NCBI RefSeq assembly: GCF_900142675.1
Contig: NZ_FRBS01000003.1
Span: 480,674-544,673 of the forward strand
Source of the DNA: Shouchella rhizosphaerae
Lineage (GTDB): Bacteria > Bacillota > Bacilli > Bacillales > Bacillaceae_D
Length of the DNA stretch: 64,000 bases
Direction of reading: 5' to 3'
Shown here piece after piece: positions 48,191 through 57,185 of the stretch. Numbering within the stretch: position 1 is the first letter of the stretch; the number at the start of each line of letters is the position of its first letter. The translations under genes and the position numbers were made by a program. The notes beneath the pieces are model-generated. The model saw nothing but the letters and a program-made list of their open reading frames with translations, ran no database searches and was not told the origin of the DNA.

Positions 48191-49542
48191 GCAAACGCCT
48201 CCTTATTCATTTGCTTAATGTGCTGAATGGCTTGTAACATCGCTTTCGTTCGTCCATAATGCCAAAAAACAATATCGCCTGAAGGAAAACGAGCCTTTCG
48301 TCCTACACGTCCACTAATTTGCGTTAAACAGGCAGCCGTAAAAATTCGGTCTTCTGACCCAAGTACAGCAACTTGGACATTTTCAACCGTAACGCCTCGT
48401 TCTAAAATCGTCGTAGTTAATAGCAAGTTGTGTTTTTTCTTACGAAAGGCGGCAATATCGGCATGCCTGTTAGCCGCTTCTGCATAAACAGCAGCATGGT
48501 CTATTTTTCTTTCTGCTAGCAATTCGGAAAAAGTTTGCAGTGTTTCGATAGAGGGGAGAAAAATCATTTTTGGGTACTGGTCATATTTCGTAAGCCACTT
48601 CGTAACAATCGCTGGAATGCGCTTGCGCTTAAGGGCAGAACGCCAGTTGCCGATCCACTCAGTCCGCGGAACAGGCAAGGGGTGGTTATGAAAACGTTTA
48701 GGAATTTTGGCGATCAGCAAGTCTTTCTTACGCAACAAAGAGGAAGAGGGTGTCGCACTTAACAAAATCGTAGTCGCGTTTGGCTTTTTTGCTTGCTGAA
48801 CGGCGTATTGGAGGCTGGCATCGTAAGAATAGGGAAAGGCATCGACTTCATCGACAACTAACACATCAAATGTTTGATAATAACGCATGAGTTGGTGCGT
48901 TGTCGCTAAGACGAGCTGCGCTTGAATCGCTTGTTTGCGCCTGCCACCATAAAGCACGCTCGTTTCAATGCTTGGGAACGATTCTTTTAAACGCGGTTCT
49001 AGTTCTTTGATGACATCTGTTCGGGGAGCAGCAATGGCCACTCTTTTTCCTAAGCGAAAGCAGTCATCTAAAGCAGGATACAACAGTTCTGTTTTTCCAG
49101 CTCCGCAAACGGCCCATACAAGGGCGGTGCATGTTTCGGTTTCCACGGCATGTTTGAGAACGGCAGCTGCCTGTTGTTGAAGCGCTGACAATTGGCCGCT
49201 CCACACACAAGCATTTTCCTTTGCCGGATAAAAGAACTCGTCTTTGATCCAAGTAAACAAAGAATGACAACTAGCTACTTTCCCGATTTTCAAACAGTGG
49301 CGGCAATACATACAGTCACGTTGGCAAATGTGGCAAAAATGAGAGGAGAACAAATGGCTAGCGGTAGCGCCACAGCGGCGGCAGTGCCAGCCCGATGGCG
49401 ATTGAAAGAGTGCGGGTTCAGAGGAGATATAGTGGTTTTTTAGGCAATAATCGATCCACTCACGATCAAAAGGAAGTTCTGACAGCAGCAGCCTTCTGCC
49501 GTTGAGGCATTGCCGAACGGCTTCGAGTTGCTTCCTTTCCAA
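48187..49542 (-). CDS. comFA: Competence helicase ComFA
   Basis: About 451 residues. A four-Cys zinc motif set (CRRCG, CHIC, CMYC/CRHC) precedes a DEAD-like helicase with Walker A VCGAGKTE, Walker B VVDEVDAFPY, SATPS, and a C-terminal motif QISGRVGRKARF. It is the motor for ssDNA import. I place the start at the TTG at 49542, which has AGGAG at 8 bases; a GTG at 49551 abuts that SD. Confidence 0.95.
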   Translation of the reverse strand: MERKQLEAVRQCLNGRRLLLSELPFDREWIDYCLKNHYISSEPALFQSPSGWHCRRCGATASHLFSSHFCHICQRDCMYCRHCLKIGKVASCHSLFTWIKDEFFYPAKENACVWSGQLSALQQQAAAVLKHAVETETCTALVWAVCGAGKTELLYPALDDCFRLGKRVAIAAPRTDVIKELEPRLKESFPSIETSVLYGGRRKQAIQAQLVLATTHQLMRYYQTFDVLVVDEVDAFPYSYDASLQYAVQQAKKPNATTILLSATPSSSLLRKKDLLIAKIPKRFHNHPLPVPRTEWIGNWRSALKRKRIPAIVTKWLTKYDQYPKMIFLPSIETLQTFSELLAERKIDHAAVYAEAANRHADIAAFRKKKHNLLLTTTILERGVTVENVQVAVLGSEDRIFTAACLTQISGRVGRKARFPSGDIVFWHYGRTKAMLQAIQHIKQMNKEAFA

Positions 49543-49575
49543 ACAATCCACTCCTTTATGGAGGAAGGGTGCCAG

Positions 49576-50418
49576 CTAATACCAGCTAACACCTAAGCTT
49601 CCACTTCCTAAATGGGTACCAATTACAGGTCCGAAATAACTGATTTGAATCGTAGTACTCGGATGTTGCTCGGCAATTTTTTCTTTTAATTGCATAGCCT
49701 TTGCGCGATTATTAGCATGAATAACCGATACTTCGTTCACGTTACCAGCAGCCAAATCATCAAACAACATATCAAGAATATGGTTAATCGCTTTTTTCTC
49801 CGTTCTTACTTTTGCATATGGGACAATGAGCCCCTCTTCCATATGAAGGATCGGTTTGATTTGCAGCATGCTGCCGATAAGCGCTTGAGCGCTGTTTAAG
49901 CGTCCACCCCGGCGCAAATGGTGCAAGTCATGAACAACAAAATACGCCCTAATTTGCGCTTTTATTTTTTCAAGCTCAGTAACGATGTTTTCTGGAGGTG
50001 TACCTTCTAAAGCCAATTTAGCAGCTGTTCGGGCAAGAAACCCTTGTGGGGCACAACTAATTTCTGAGTCAACGCCGTGGAGTGTAATGCCCTCGACCAT
50101 TTCTCCAGCTGAGAGTGCGGTTTGGAACGTGCCGCTAATTTTGGTCGATAAGTGCACGGAAACGACATCCGTATATCCTTCCTCTTTAAGTTCCTGCAGC
50201 AGCTCCGTAAACATGCCAATCGCAGGCTGCGACGTTGTTGGCAGTGCTTCCTCGGTAGAAAGCTTTTCATAAAACGCAGCTGTCGACAGATCTATTTCTT
50301 CCCGGTAGTTCTTGCCGCTAAAAATGACCGAAAGAGGAATCGTGTAAATGCCGAGTTCTTCCAATGTTTGTTTATCCAAGTAAGCTGTCGAGTCTGTTAG
50401 AACAGCCGTTTTTCCCAT
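49576..50418 (-). CDS. degV: DegV-family fatty-acid-binding protein
   Basis: 280 residues with MGKTAVLTDSTAYLD, the N-terminal motif binding the fatty-acid carboxylate, and the mid motif TTSQPAIGMF. DegV/FakB proteins present fatty acids to the FakA kinase. It sits between degU and comFA as in B. subtilis. The second ATG (50418) has GAGGA at 6 bases. Confidence 0.92.
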   Translation of the reverse strand: MGKTAVLTDSTAYLDKQTLEELGIYTIPLSVIFSGKNYREEIDLSTAAFYEKLSTEEALPTTSQPAIGMFTELLQELKEEGYTDVVSVHLSTKISGTFQTALSAGEMVEGITLHGVDSEISCAPQGFLARTAAKLALEGTPPENIVTELEKIKAQIRAYFVVHDLHHLRRGGRLNSAQALIGSMLQIKPILHMEEGLIVPYAKVRTEKKAINHILDMLFDDLAAGNVNEVSVIHANNRAKAMQLKEKIAEQHPSTTIQISYFGPVIGTHLGSGSLGVSWY

Positions 50419-50466
50419 TTTCATTCCTCACTTTTCCGGCGAGTCCATTTCTCCATCGTTCATTCT

Positions 50467-50494
50467 GAGGCAACGACTCACCATTCGCTGCCTC
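50467..50494 (-). other. Hairpin between degU and degV
   Basis: GAGGCA-CGA pairs with TCG-TGCCTC (one bulge), with no T-run, 35 bases past the degU stop. It may modulate read-through from degU into degV. Confidence 0.45.
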
Positions 50495-50528
50495 GGAACG
50501 ACCATTTCCCGAGAAATAGTGTCCCTAT

Positions 50529-51236
50529 TTAGCGAACGATGACATATCCTTTTTTTATGGACTCTACCACTGCTTGCGTTCGGTCATTCACGTTCATTTT
50601 TTGCAAAATGTTGCTAACATGGTTTTTCACTGTCTTCTCGCTTATGTAAAGCGACTCGCCGATTGCCCGGTTGTTTTGCCCATCCGTCATAAGCTGAAGC
50701 ACTTCACACTCTCTCCTAGTTAAAATATGAAGCGGCTTCCTATACTCGACTTCACGGAACCCGATCGAGTCTTGGTATTGTTCATCTTGGCGAGCAAGGC
50801 GGCGGTATTCTTTAATTAAATTTGACGTCACTTTTGGATGAATATAAGCGCCGCCGGATGCCACTACTTTTACAGCTTCAACCAATGATTCCGCATCCAT
50901 TTCTTTTAATAAGTAACCTGAGGCTCCTGTTCGTAATACATGGGAAACATAAGACTCATCATCATGAATTGAAAGAATAATTACTTTCACTTTTGGAAAT
51001 GCCTTGATCAAGTCTTTTGTTGCTTCGACGCCATTCGTTTTTGGCATATTAATATCCATTAAAATGACATCTGGCTGATGTTGGCGAACCAAATCGATTA
51101 CTTCCGATCCGTCTTCCCCATCTGCCACAACATTAAAATTTTCCTCCATTGATAAAATCCGTTTTACTCCTTCTTTAAACAATGGATGGTCGTCTATAAT
51201 GACAATGCGAATTTCTTGTGTTTCTTGAGTAATCAT
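50529..51236 (-). CDS. degU: Response regulator DegU
   Basis: 235 residues. The receiver domain has acidic pair DD (15-16), phospho-acceptor Asp61 (ILMDINMP) and Lys in LLKEMDAE. The C-terminal LuxR-type HTH begins at [12 protein letters not shown]. It controls exoenzymes, competence and motility. SD GAGAGGTG before the ATG. The 146-base gap after degS is consistent with extra promoters, as known for B. subtilis degU. Confidence 0.97.
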   Translation of the reverse strand: MITQETQEIRIVIIDDHPLFKEGVKRILSMEENFNVVADGEDGSEVIDLVRQHQPDVILMDINMPKTNGVEATKDLIKAFPKVKVIILSIHDDESYVSHVLRTGASGYLLKEMDAESLVEAVKVVASGGAYIHPKVTSNLIKEYRRLARQDEQYQDSIGFREVEYRKPLHILTRRECEVLQLMTDGQNNRAIGESLYISEKTVKNHVSNILQKMNVNDRTQAVVESIKKGYVIVR

Positions 51237-51382
51237 TGTTTTCACCTCTCTACCAAACATACTATTATTTGTGATTTTTTAAAGCTGTAATCGACAATTT
51301 TTACAGCCGTATATGTTTCTTTAACCATCTTGCTTTTTTATGCGCAGAACTATCGTAATTAAATAGGAAGGATTGACGTTAA

Positions 51383-52510
51383 TTAAGTAGAAACAGGAAG
51401 TTGAATCAAAATATTTGTTCCTTCTTGCGGTTTGGAATGAATCGTCATTTTGCCATTTAGCATGTTAACCCTTTCTTTCATGCCTATTAACCCAAACGAA
51501 GATTCCTTTCTTTCTGAAAGGTCAAATCCTTTGCCGTCATCTCTAATGACAAGCGTTACGTTTTTAGGTTTCAATTCAATCTTCACGATGATTTCAGTCG
51601 GTTCTGCATGCTTCGTCGCATTTTGCACCGCTTCCTGCACAAGGCGAAATAACGCAATTTCAAATTGTTGGGCAAGCCGCTTTTCAACGCCAAAGTGTTT
51701 AAAAGTGACTTTTAAGCCATGACGCTCTTCAATATTCTCCAAATACTTTCTCAATGTAGGGACTAGCCCTAAATCATCCAACGCCATCGGACGCAAATCA
51801 TAAATGATTCTTCTTACCTCTGCCAATGAAGAACGAACCATACGGCGCAACCCGCGAATTTCTTTGAGTGCTTCCTCAATGCCCCGTTCCTGGTAAATCC
51901 GTTCAATCAATTCTGAATGAAGCATAACGTTTGCCATCATTTGAGCTGGCCCGTCATGGATTTCCCGGGAAAGACGGCGACGCTCTTCTTCCTGTGCCTC
52001 GATAATTTTTAAACCGAACGCTTGCTTTTCATTGGCGTCTTTAATGTATTCGCCGACTTGCTTTAGGTCACTTGATAAAAAGTCAAACACCACAGACATC
52101 TGTACAGAAAGCTGTTCAGCCCGATTGATCGTATCCTGAAGATTTTTTAAGCGGCGATCAATATCATCCCGCCTAATCCGCAATTGGATCTCTTCTTGTT
52201 GAAGCACGGCCAGCTGTACTTGGAAATCGCTGGCTTGTTCGTACGCTGTACGGACTTCCTCACTTGTGTACCGATTGAATTCTTTGCTTACTTTGGCTAA
52301 CCGGTTTCGTGCGTGTTTTGTTTTTAACACGGTTTCGTCGACATCATTAATAACGTGTGTTAATTTAACTTTGACTTGATCTAATTCCTTTTTCAAGTAT
52401 TCATACTCATTGCGGGAGCGTTCACCGATTTCAAAGATTTTTTCGCGACTCGTCCCAACTGAGTCAAGCGTTTGCGTAATTATATGATCAAGCATCGTTA
52501 CGTCTGTCAT
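51383..52510 (-). CDS. degS: Sensor histidine kinase DegS
   Basis: 375 residues, cytosolic, with no membrane segment. A long N-terminal coiled coil (residues 20-165) carries the sensor function. The HisKA_3 phospho-His is His185 in SREIHDGPAQ. The HATPase domain has DDGKGFD and SSFGLIGMKERV. It phosphorylates DegU. The ATG at 52510 has GAGGAG at about 6 bases. Confidence 0.97.
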   Translation of the reverse strand: MTDVTMLDHIITQTLDSVGTSREKIFEIGERSRNEYEYLKKELDQVKVKLTHVINDVDETVLKTKHARNRLAKVSKEFNRYTSEEVRTAYEQASDFQVQLAVLQQEEIQLRIRRDDIDRRLKNLQDTINRAEQLSVQMSVVFDFLSSDLKQVGEYIKDANEKQAFGLKIIEAQEEERRRLSREIHDGPAQMMANVMLHSELIERIYQERGIEEALKEIRGLRRMVRSSLAEVRRIIYDLRPMALDDLGLVPTLRKYLENIEERHGLKVTFKHFGVEKRLAQQFEIALFRLVQEAVQNATKHAEPTEIIVKIELKPKNVTLVIRDDGKGFDLSERKESSFGLIGMKERVNMLNGKMTIHSKPQEGTNILIQLPVST

Positions 52511-52543
52511 GAATACTCCTCGCTTTTTCAATCACTTACGGAA

Positions 52544-52642
52544 CTAGTCAAAAAACTGTAGCATGTGTAATGCCTTTATTTTTAATTCGCTTTCCGCTAT
52601 CCTTATCTTACACGATTTTTGTCCTACCGTAAGACTATTCAT
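52544..52642 (-). CDS. Possible 32-residue small protein upstream of degS
   Basis: ATG at 52642 to TAG at 52544, MNSLTVGQKSC then a basic stretch and HMLQFFD. It is preceded by AGGAGGAGAGG with 7-base spacing and a perfect TATAAT 44 bases upstream, and followed by degS after 33 bases. The expression signals are better than chance, but the peptide matches nothing I know and could be a leader or a fortuitous frame. Confidence 0.4.
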   Translation of the reverse strand: MNSLTVGQKSCKIRIAESELKIKALHMLQFFD

Positions 52643-52685
52643 AGCGAAACCTCTCCTCCTTTTTTAATAGGACCTGAGAATACCG

Positions 52686-52709
52686 ATTATAGTAACAGAC
52701 ATGTGTTAC
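52686..52709 (-). promoter_or_regulatory. degS promoter -10 with overlapping palindrome
   Basis: TATAAT at 52686-52691 on the minus strand, with a poor -35. Adjacent is GTAACA-N6-TGTTAC (52692-52709), a perfect 6-base inverted repeat within the promoter spacer and between the divergent degS and yvyE, a plausible operator. Confidence 0.5.
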
Positions 52710-52770
52710 ACCGTCGTTTCGCGAATATGTAAAACTGTGAAAATAAACATCTTGTTAATGGAGGACCGTT

Positions 52771-53406
52771 ATGCTGCCAAACTATTATACAGTCAAACAA
52801 GGGGGAGAACATGAAATCATTATCCAAAAATCACGCTTTATTGCCCATTTTAGCCGGGCTGAAACCGAAGAAAAAGCGATCGCTTTCATCGAAAGCATCA
52901 AAAAACAGCATTGGCAGGCAACGCATAACTGTTCGGCTTACTTGATCGGCGAACATAATTTAATCCAAAAAGCAAATGATGATGGAGAACCAAGCGGCAC
53001 CGCTGGCGTTCCTATGCTTGAAGTACTAAAAAAGCGGAACCTTAAAGACACAGCGGTCGTTGTGACTAGGTATTTTGGCGGTATTAAGCTTGGCGCAGGC
53101 GGCCTGATCCGCGCCTATGGCGGTGCCGTTAGTGAAGGCTTAAATGCAGTTGGCATCGTCGAACGGACGCTCATGCGCCTCGTCCATACAACCATTGATT
53201 ACACTTGGCTAGGGAAAATTGAAAACGAAATCCGCCAATCGCCTTATTTGTTGCAAGGAATCGACTACCTTGATAACGTTGTCATCCGGACATACGTCAA
53301 GGAAGCAGAAACTGAGACGTTCCAGCAATGGATGACGGAACAGACGAACGGACAGGCAAAATTTTCCGAAGGTGAACTCGTTTATTTAGAAAAGGATGTT
53401 GGCTAA
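52771..53406 (+). CDS. yvyE: YigZ/IMPACT-family protein YvyE
   Basis: 211 residues. The UPF0029/IMPACT N-terminal domain has GEPSGTAGVPMLEVL and TRYFGGIKLGAGGLIRAY; the C-terminal ~65 residues are the DUF1949 domain. The family is linked to translation control in eukaryotes; its bacterial role is unclear. SD GGAGG. Its stop overlaps the convergent pcp stop by 4 bases. Confidence 0.93.
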   Translation: MLPNYYTVKQGGEHEIIIQKSRFIAHFSRAETEEKAIAFIESIKKQHWQATHNCSAYLIGEHNLIQKANDDGEPSGTAGVPMLEVLKKRNLKDTAVVVTRYFGGIKLGAGGLIRAYGGAVSEGLNAVGIVERTLMRLVHTTIDYTWLGKIENEIRQSPYLLQGIDYLDNVVIRTYVKEAETETFQQWMTEQTNGQAKFSEGELVYLEKDVG

Positions 53407-54002
53407 AGCGTACTTGCTACCACACGCAACGCTTGGCCTATCCCCTTTTCTACCGTGTCCCCCGGCAACGATACTTCCTCAACCCCGACCATGTCATCCG
53501 TATAAGGAACATGGATAAAGCCTGCTGGTACAGCCGCCGTCTGCAAATGGTCCAAAACGCGGTACATCAGATCATTGCATACATACGTCCCGGCAGTATT
53601 GGAAATGGTTGCCGGACATCCATGACGATTTAATTCATTGACTATTTTACGAATAGGAAGCGTCGAAAAGTAAGCAGCAGGACCATCTTGCTTGATCGGT
53701 TGATCGGTCATCACAGCTCCTTCATTATCTGGCGGTCCATCCATCACATTAATAGCAATCCGCTCTGGTGTCACCTGTTTTCGACCTGCGCCCAGCCCAA
53801 GCATAACAATCGCATTAGGGCGGATCGCCGTTGCGTGTTCAATCAACAATTCCGCAGCTCGAGCAAACGAAACAGGCAGCACAATCCCTTTTATTAAGGT
53901 GCCGTCCATCTCGGTTCCATCCAACTTTTGTACAAGTGCTTCCGTTGGATTTTTTTGATGTGTTAAAAACGCTTCAAATCCAGAAACAAGGATTGTGTTC
54001 AT
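53403..54002 (-). CDS. pcp: Pyroglutamyl-peptidase I
   Basis: 199 residues (C15 cysteine peptidase) with the triad visible: Glu80 in VTPERIAIN, Cys142 in NTAGTYVCNDLMY and His164 in GFIHVPY. It removes N-terminal pyroglutamate from peptides, which fits the nearby peptide transporter. The ATG at 54002 has GGAGG at 8 bases. Confidence 0.95.
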   Translation of the reverse strand: MNTILVSGFEAFLTHQKNPTEALVQKLDGTEMDGTLIKGIVLPVSFARAAELLIEHATAIRPNAIVMLGLGAGRKQVTPERIAINVMDGPPDNEGAVMTDQPIKQDGPAAYFSTLPIRKIVNELNRHGCPATISNTAGTYVCNDLMYRVLDHLQTAAVPAGFIHVPYTDDMVGVEEVSLPGDTVEKGIGQALRVVASTL

Positions 54003-54035
54003 TGCTATGTCCTCCATCACACATAAACATTCATT

Positions 54036-54080
54036 CAGACCGTAGACAAATACTCTTGCAAGCGTTTTCTACTAGTCTAA
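54036..54080. repeat. Dispersed structured repeat, copy C (short)
   Basis: 45 bases with both termini of copies A and B and almost no interior: CAGACCGTAGACAAATAC, then GCAAGCGTTTTCTACTAGTCT. The two ends are imperfect inverted repeats and can fold as one hairpin. It lies in the predicted pcp leader, not at a terminator. Confidence 0.6.
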
Positions 54081-54093
54081 CATTAGTTGTATT

Positions 54094-54102
54094 ATTATAT
54101 CA
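54094..54102 (-). promoter_or_regulatory. Extended -10 promoter for pcp
   Basis: TGA followed by TATAAT, about 90 bases before pcp; the -35 is weak. Confidence 0.45.
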
Positions 54103-54335
54103 TAACCGTGAACAGAGCAGTTACTTAAGGACAGTTGGGAAATCTCTTGAGGAATAGGCGCTATAGCTCGTTTCGAAAACCCATTCCACCTTTTTCTACG
54201 TTTAAAAAGTTGGGAAAATCCTCTTTTCTACATTTTAAGAGAACAAAAAAACTGTTGGCATAGTGAATGCGAGTTTCTCTTAATATAGATGCTAGTTGAC
54301 TGACTTTCTTAGAGAATTGTTTTCCATTTACATTT
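54103..54335. other. Intergenic stretch without a gene
   Basis: AT-rich sequence with no supported ORF. The only structure I see is TTAAGAGAA (54235) and TTCTCTTAA (54275), 9-base inverted arms 31 bases apart. Confidence 0.4.
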
Positions 54336-54380
54336 AAAAAGCCTGCTACTTACCCGATAGACCGGGCCAAGTAACAGGCT
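54336..54380 (-). terminator. Terminator of the opp operon
   Basis: A long stem AGCCTGTTACTT/AAGTAGCAGGCT with an inner CCCG/CGGG (one bulge), then T4-5 on the minus strand, 33 bases past the last gene. Confidence 0.85.
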
Positions 54381-54413
54381 ACTGCATTCAGTGCTTTATA
54401 AACACTTTTTTCT

Positions 54414-56249
54414 CTAGTTTGCTGTTTCAGGTTCTTCAGCTGTTAAGCCGATTTGTGAGCGGTCATTGAAAAATTCAGATCCAGGAAGCTCAGAATAGTT
54501 AACGACTCGTTTGTTCACCGCATGCAATTCTGAACGGTAGAGCGTCGGAAACGCAGGGACTTCTTCAAGCATTAGTTCTTGCCATTCGTTATAAACTTCT
54601 TGGCGGTATTCCATGTCAAGCGCTGCTTCTGATGTCCCTTCTTTTAACAAGCGGTCGCTCTCTTCATTGGTCCAGCGAGTATAGTTAAAGGCGGCTGTGC
54701 TACCCCAAAGGCCATATGGATCGGCATCGGATCCTACGCCCCAAGCACCTTGATAAACATCAATGTCTTGGTCGGATGCTTTTAAGCGGTCATAGAACGT
54801 ATTGAATTCTTGTAACCGTCCGTCTAAAAGTTGGACGTCAATGCCAATGTTTTTCCATTGGGTAATATAGTACTGAGCAAGTGGTTCAGCTGTATCGCCA
54901 CCGCTCATAGACGCAAAGTTTAATTGCAACTTTTCCCCGTTTGGATCTTCACGGAGTCCATCACCATCAACATCTTCATAACCAGCGTCATCTAAAATTT
55001 GGTTTGCAAGCTCTACGTCGTATGCAAAACCTTCTAGCTCGTCGTTATGGAAAGTTGGGTGCGATGGCGGTATCAATGTCGTACCGGCCCATCTAAATCC
55101 ATTGTAAAAACGTTCGCCAACTGCATTGTTGTCAACGGCATGAGCCATGGCTTTACGCAAGTTGACGTCAGACACTTGTTTGTCAGGATCCATAACGTTT
55201 TTATTTTCTTCTTCATCCCATGTACCCATTTGGAAACCAATATACGTATAAGCTAAGTCTATTTTCCCAATAAAATCAACGTTTGTTAATGATTCATAGT
55301 TGTCAGCGTATTGGTCTGTTTGGTATGTCGCAATGTCAACTTCGCCATTTTGCAATGCTTGGTTCAACACGTTTGGGTTTACAGTCTTGAGCACAACTTC
55401 ATCGACATTTGGTTCACCACGCCAATAGTTCTCGTTTTTCTTCATCACAACATTTTCCCCAGGGGTAATGCTATCAATAACATATGGGCCAAAGAAAACG
55501 GGATTTTCACGGACTGCTGGAGAAGATTCCATATCCGCCACTTCAATGTCTTCAAAGATATGCTTAGGCATCGCGTATGTCCAGATCCCGCTTGCTAACA
55601 AAGACGGGCTTGCTTCCTTGAACGTAATTTTTAACGTTTTATCGTCAATGATTTCAAGTCCAGAAATCGAATCGGCTTCGCCTGCGCGGTATTCATCAAA
55701 ACCTTCCACATTTGAAGCTTCTGTGAATCGAACCCCTGGATAGTCTGGATGGCCGAGCACTTCAAACGTAAATGCCCAGTCTTCCGCTTTTACAGGTTCG
55801 CCGTCTGACCAATTCACTTCATCGCGAATCGTAAATGTAAATGTCCTGCCGTCATCATCTATCTCAAACGTAGCCGCCCCTGTTTGCGTGTATTGGTAAT
55901 CTTCGTCATAGTCTAATAGCGGTTCTTCAGTCCAATATAAAATGTCTCCATCAAACACACCTTGATAAAAGTTTCTGTTTAACGTTCCTTCAAACGGCGT
56001 GTCTGTCACTAAAGCAACATTCAGGGTGCCCCCGTCAATGATTTCTTCGCCATCTGCCCGTATTTCATGATTAAAATCTTCAATTGAAAAGATATCGCCT
56101 GCTTGTTCAGAACTTCCATTGCCATCGTTGTTGCTTGAAGAATTATTGCCTCCTTCTGAACTCGTGTCATCCCCACCACATGCAGCCAATAGTAGCAGAG
56201 AAGCAATTGCCACTGACTGAACCTTGCCAAAGCGTAAATATTTTTTCAC
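54414..56249 (-). CDS. Oligopeptide/dipeptide ABC transporter, substrate-binding lipoprotein
   Basis: 611 residues. The signal peptide ends in LLLLAACGG (lipobox Cys near residue 24), followed by a Ser/Asn/Gly-rich linker and an SBP_bac_5 (family 5) domain with NWSDGEPVKAEDWAFTFE. It captures peptides outside the membrane. It is the last gene of a D-F-B-C-A cluster. GTG start with GGGAGG. Exact substrate size is not readable. Confidence 0.93.
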   Translation of the reverse strand: MKKYLRFGKVQSVAIASLLLLAACGGDDTSSEGGNNSSSNNDGNGSSEQAGDIFSIEDFNHEIRADGEEIIDGGTLNVALVTDTPFEGTLNRNFYQGVFDGDILYWTEEPLLDYDEDYQYTQTGAATFEIDDDGRTFTFTIRDEVNWSDGEPVKAEDWAFTFEVLGHPDYPGVRFTEASNVEGFDEYRAGEADSISGLEIIDDKTLKITFKEASPSLLASGIWTYAMPKHIFEDIEVADMESSPAVRENPVFFGPYVIDSITPGENVVMKKNENYWRGEPNVDEVVLKTVNPNVLNQALQNGEVDIATYQTDQYADNYESLTNVDFIGKIDLAYTYIGFQMGTWDEEENKNVMDPDKQVSDVNLRKAMAHAVDNNAVGERFYNGFRWAGTTLIPPSHPTFHNDELEGFAYDVELANQILDDAGYEDVDGDGLREDPNGEKLQLNFASMSGGDTAEPLAQYYITQWKNIGIDVQLLDGRLQEFNTFYDRLKASDQDIDVYQGAWGVGSDADPYGLWGSTAAFNYTRWTNEESDRLLKEGTSEAALDMEYRQEVYNEWQELMLEEVPAFPTLYRSELHAVNKRVVNYSELPGSEFFNDRSQIGLTAEEPETAN

Positions 56250-56267
56250 TTTTTCTTCCTCCCTTTT

Positions 56268-57164
56268 TTAGCCTCTTCGTTGTTTGGCATCAGTCGCGCG
56301 TTTTAATGCTTGACCGACATTATTTATGCACAGCATCAACACAAAAATTAGTATTGCTGCCGGTACCCAGATCCATGGCCTTAACTCAAGTACCTGCGGA
56401 TTTCTCGCATAAGCAACTAATGTACCTAAACTTGGTGTACTTTCGGGAAATCCAAATCCTAAAAACGAAAGCCCAGATTCCAAGCCAATATTTGCAGCTA
56501 AGTTTAATGTCATAGTGACAATGATCAAAGAACTTAAATTAGGAAGCACGTGGCCAAACATAATTTTCCAATGTGGGGTACCTAGTGTTTTAGCTGCCTG
56601 AACATAATCAAGAGAAGACTCTTGCAGTGCTTTTGCCCGAATTAACCTTGCAATTGAAACCCACAAGAAAGCAGACATGATTAAAGAGAAACTCCACACG
56701 TTATATGAAGGCACTAATGCAACAAAGACAATAATAATCATCAAGTTAGGCAACACCATGAAAAAGTCAACAATGCGCATTAACACATTGTCTGTTTGCC
56801 CGCCAAAATAGCCAGCAACTAGGCCACTCAGTATGCCAATGACACCGCTTATCAGTGTGACTAAAATACCGATCGCTAACGAGTTTCGCGTACCGATGAT
56901 CAATTGACCAAATACATCGCGCCCCCCATAATCGGTACCTAACCAAAATTGAGAAGATGGTGGTTCATAAATAGCAAATAAATCAACTTTTACAATTTCA
57001 GATTGATCAAGCACAAGGGATATACCAAACACAGCCAAAGCGACAATCATAACTAGAAAGAATGAAATGAGCGCGATTTTGTCGCGAACAATTTCTTTCC
57101 ATAAAATACGCATTCCAGACGGCGTTTTCTTTTGATGGGTACTTACTAATGGTGTATTTTCCAT
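56268..57164 (-). CDS. Opp/Dpp-type permease (DppC/OppC-like)
   Basis: 298 residues with six hydrophobic helices, the N-terminal OppC_N segment (MRILWKEIVRDKIALISF) and the EAA-type loop (ALQESSLDYVQAAKTLGTPHWKIMFGHVLPN). It partners with the 57186 permease. The ATG at 57164 has AGAGGAG at about 8 bases. Confidence 0.93.
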   Translation of the reverse strand: MENTPLVSTHQKKTPSGMRILWKEIVRDKIALISFFLVMIVALAVFGISLVLDQSEIVKVDLFAIYEPPSSQFWLGTDYGGRDVFGQLIIGTRNSLAIGILVTLISGVIGILSGLVAGYFGGQTDNVLMRIVDFFMVLPNLMIIIVFVALVPSYNVWSFSLIMSAFLWVSIARLIRAKALQESSLDYVQAAKTLGTPHWKIMFGHVLPNLSSLIIVTMTLNLAANIGLESGLSFLGFGFPESTPSLGTLVAYARNPQVLELRPWIWVPAAILIFVLMLCINNVGQALKRATDAKQRRG

Positions 57165-57185
57165 TTGCTTAACTCCTCTCATCCA

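Noticed and set aside
54235..54283. Inverted arms TTAAGAGAA/TTCTCTTAA as a possible operator or element
   Set aside because: AT-rich region, arms far apart and not tied to a promoter; chance is likely.
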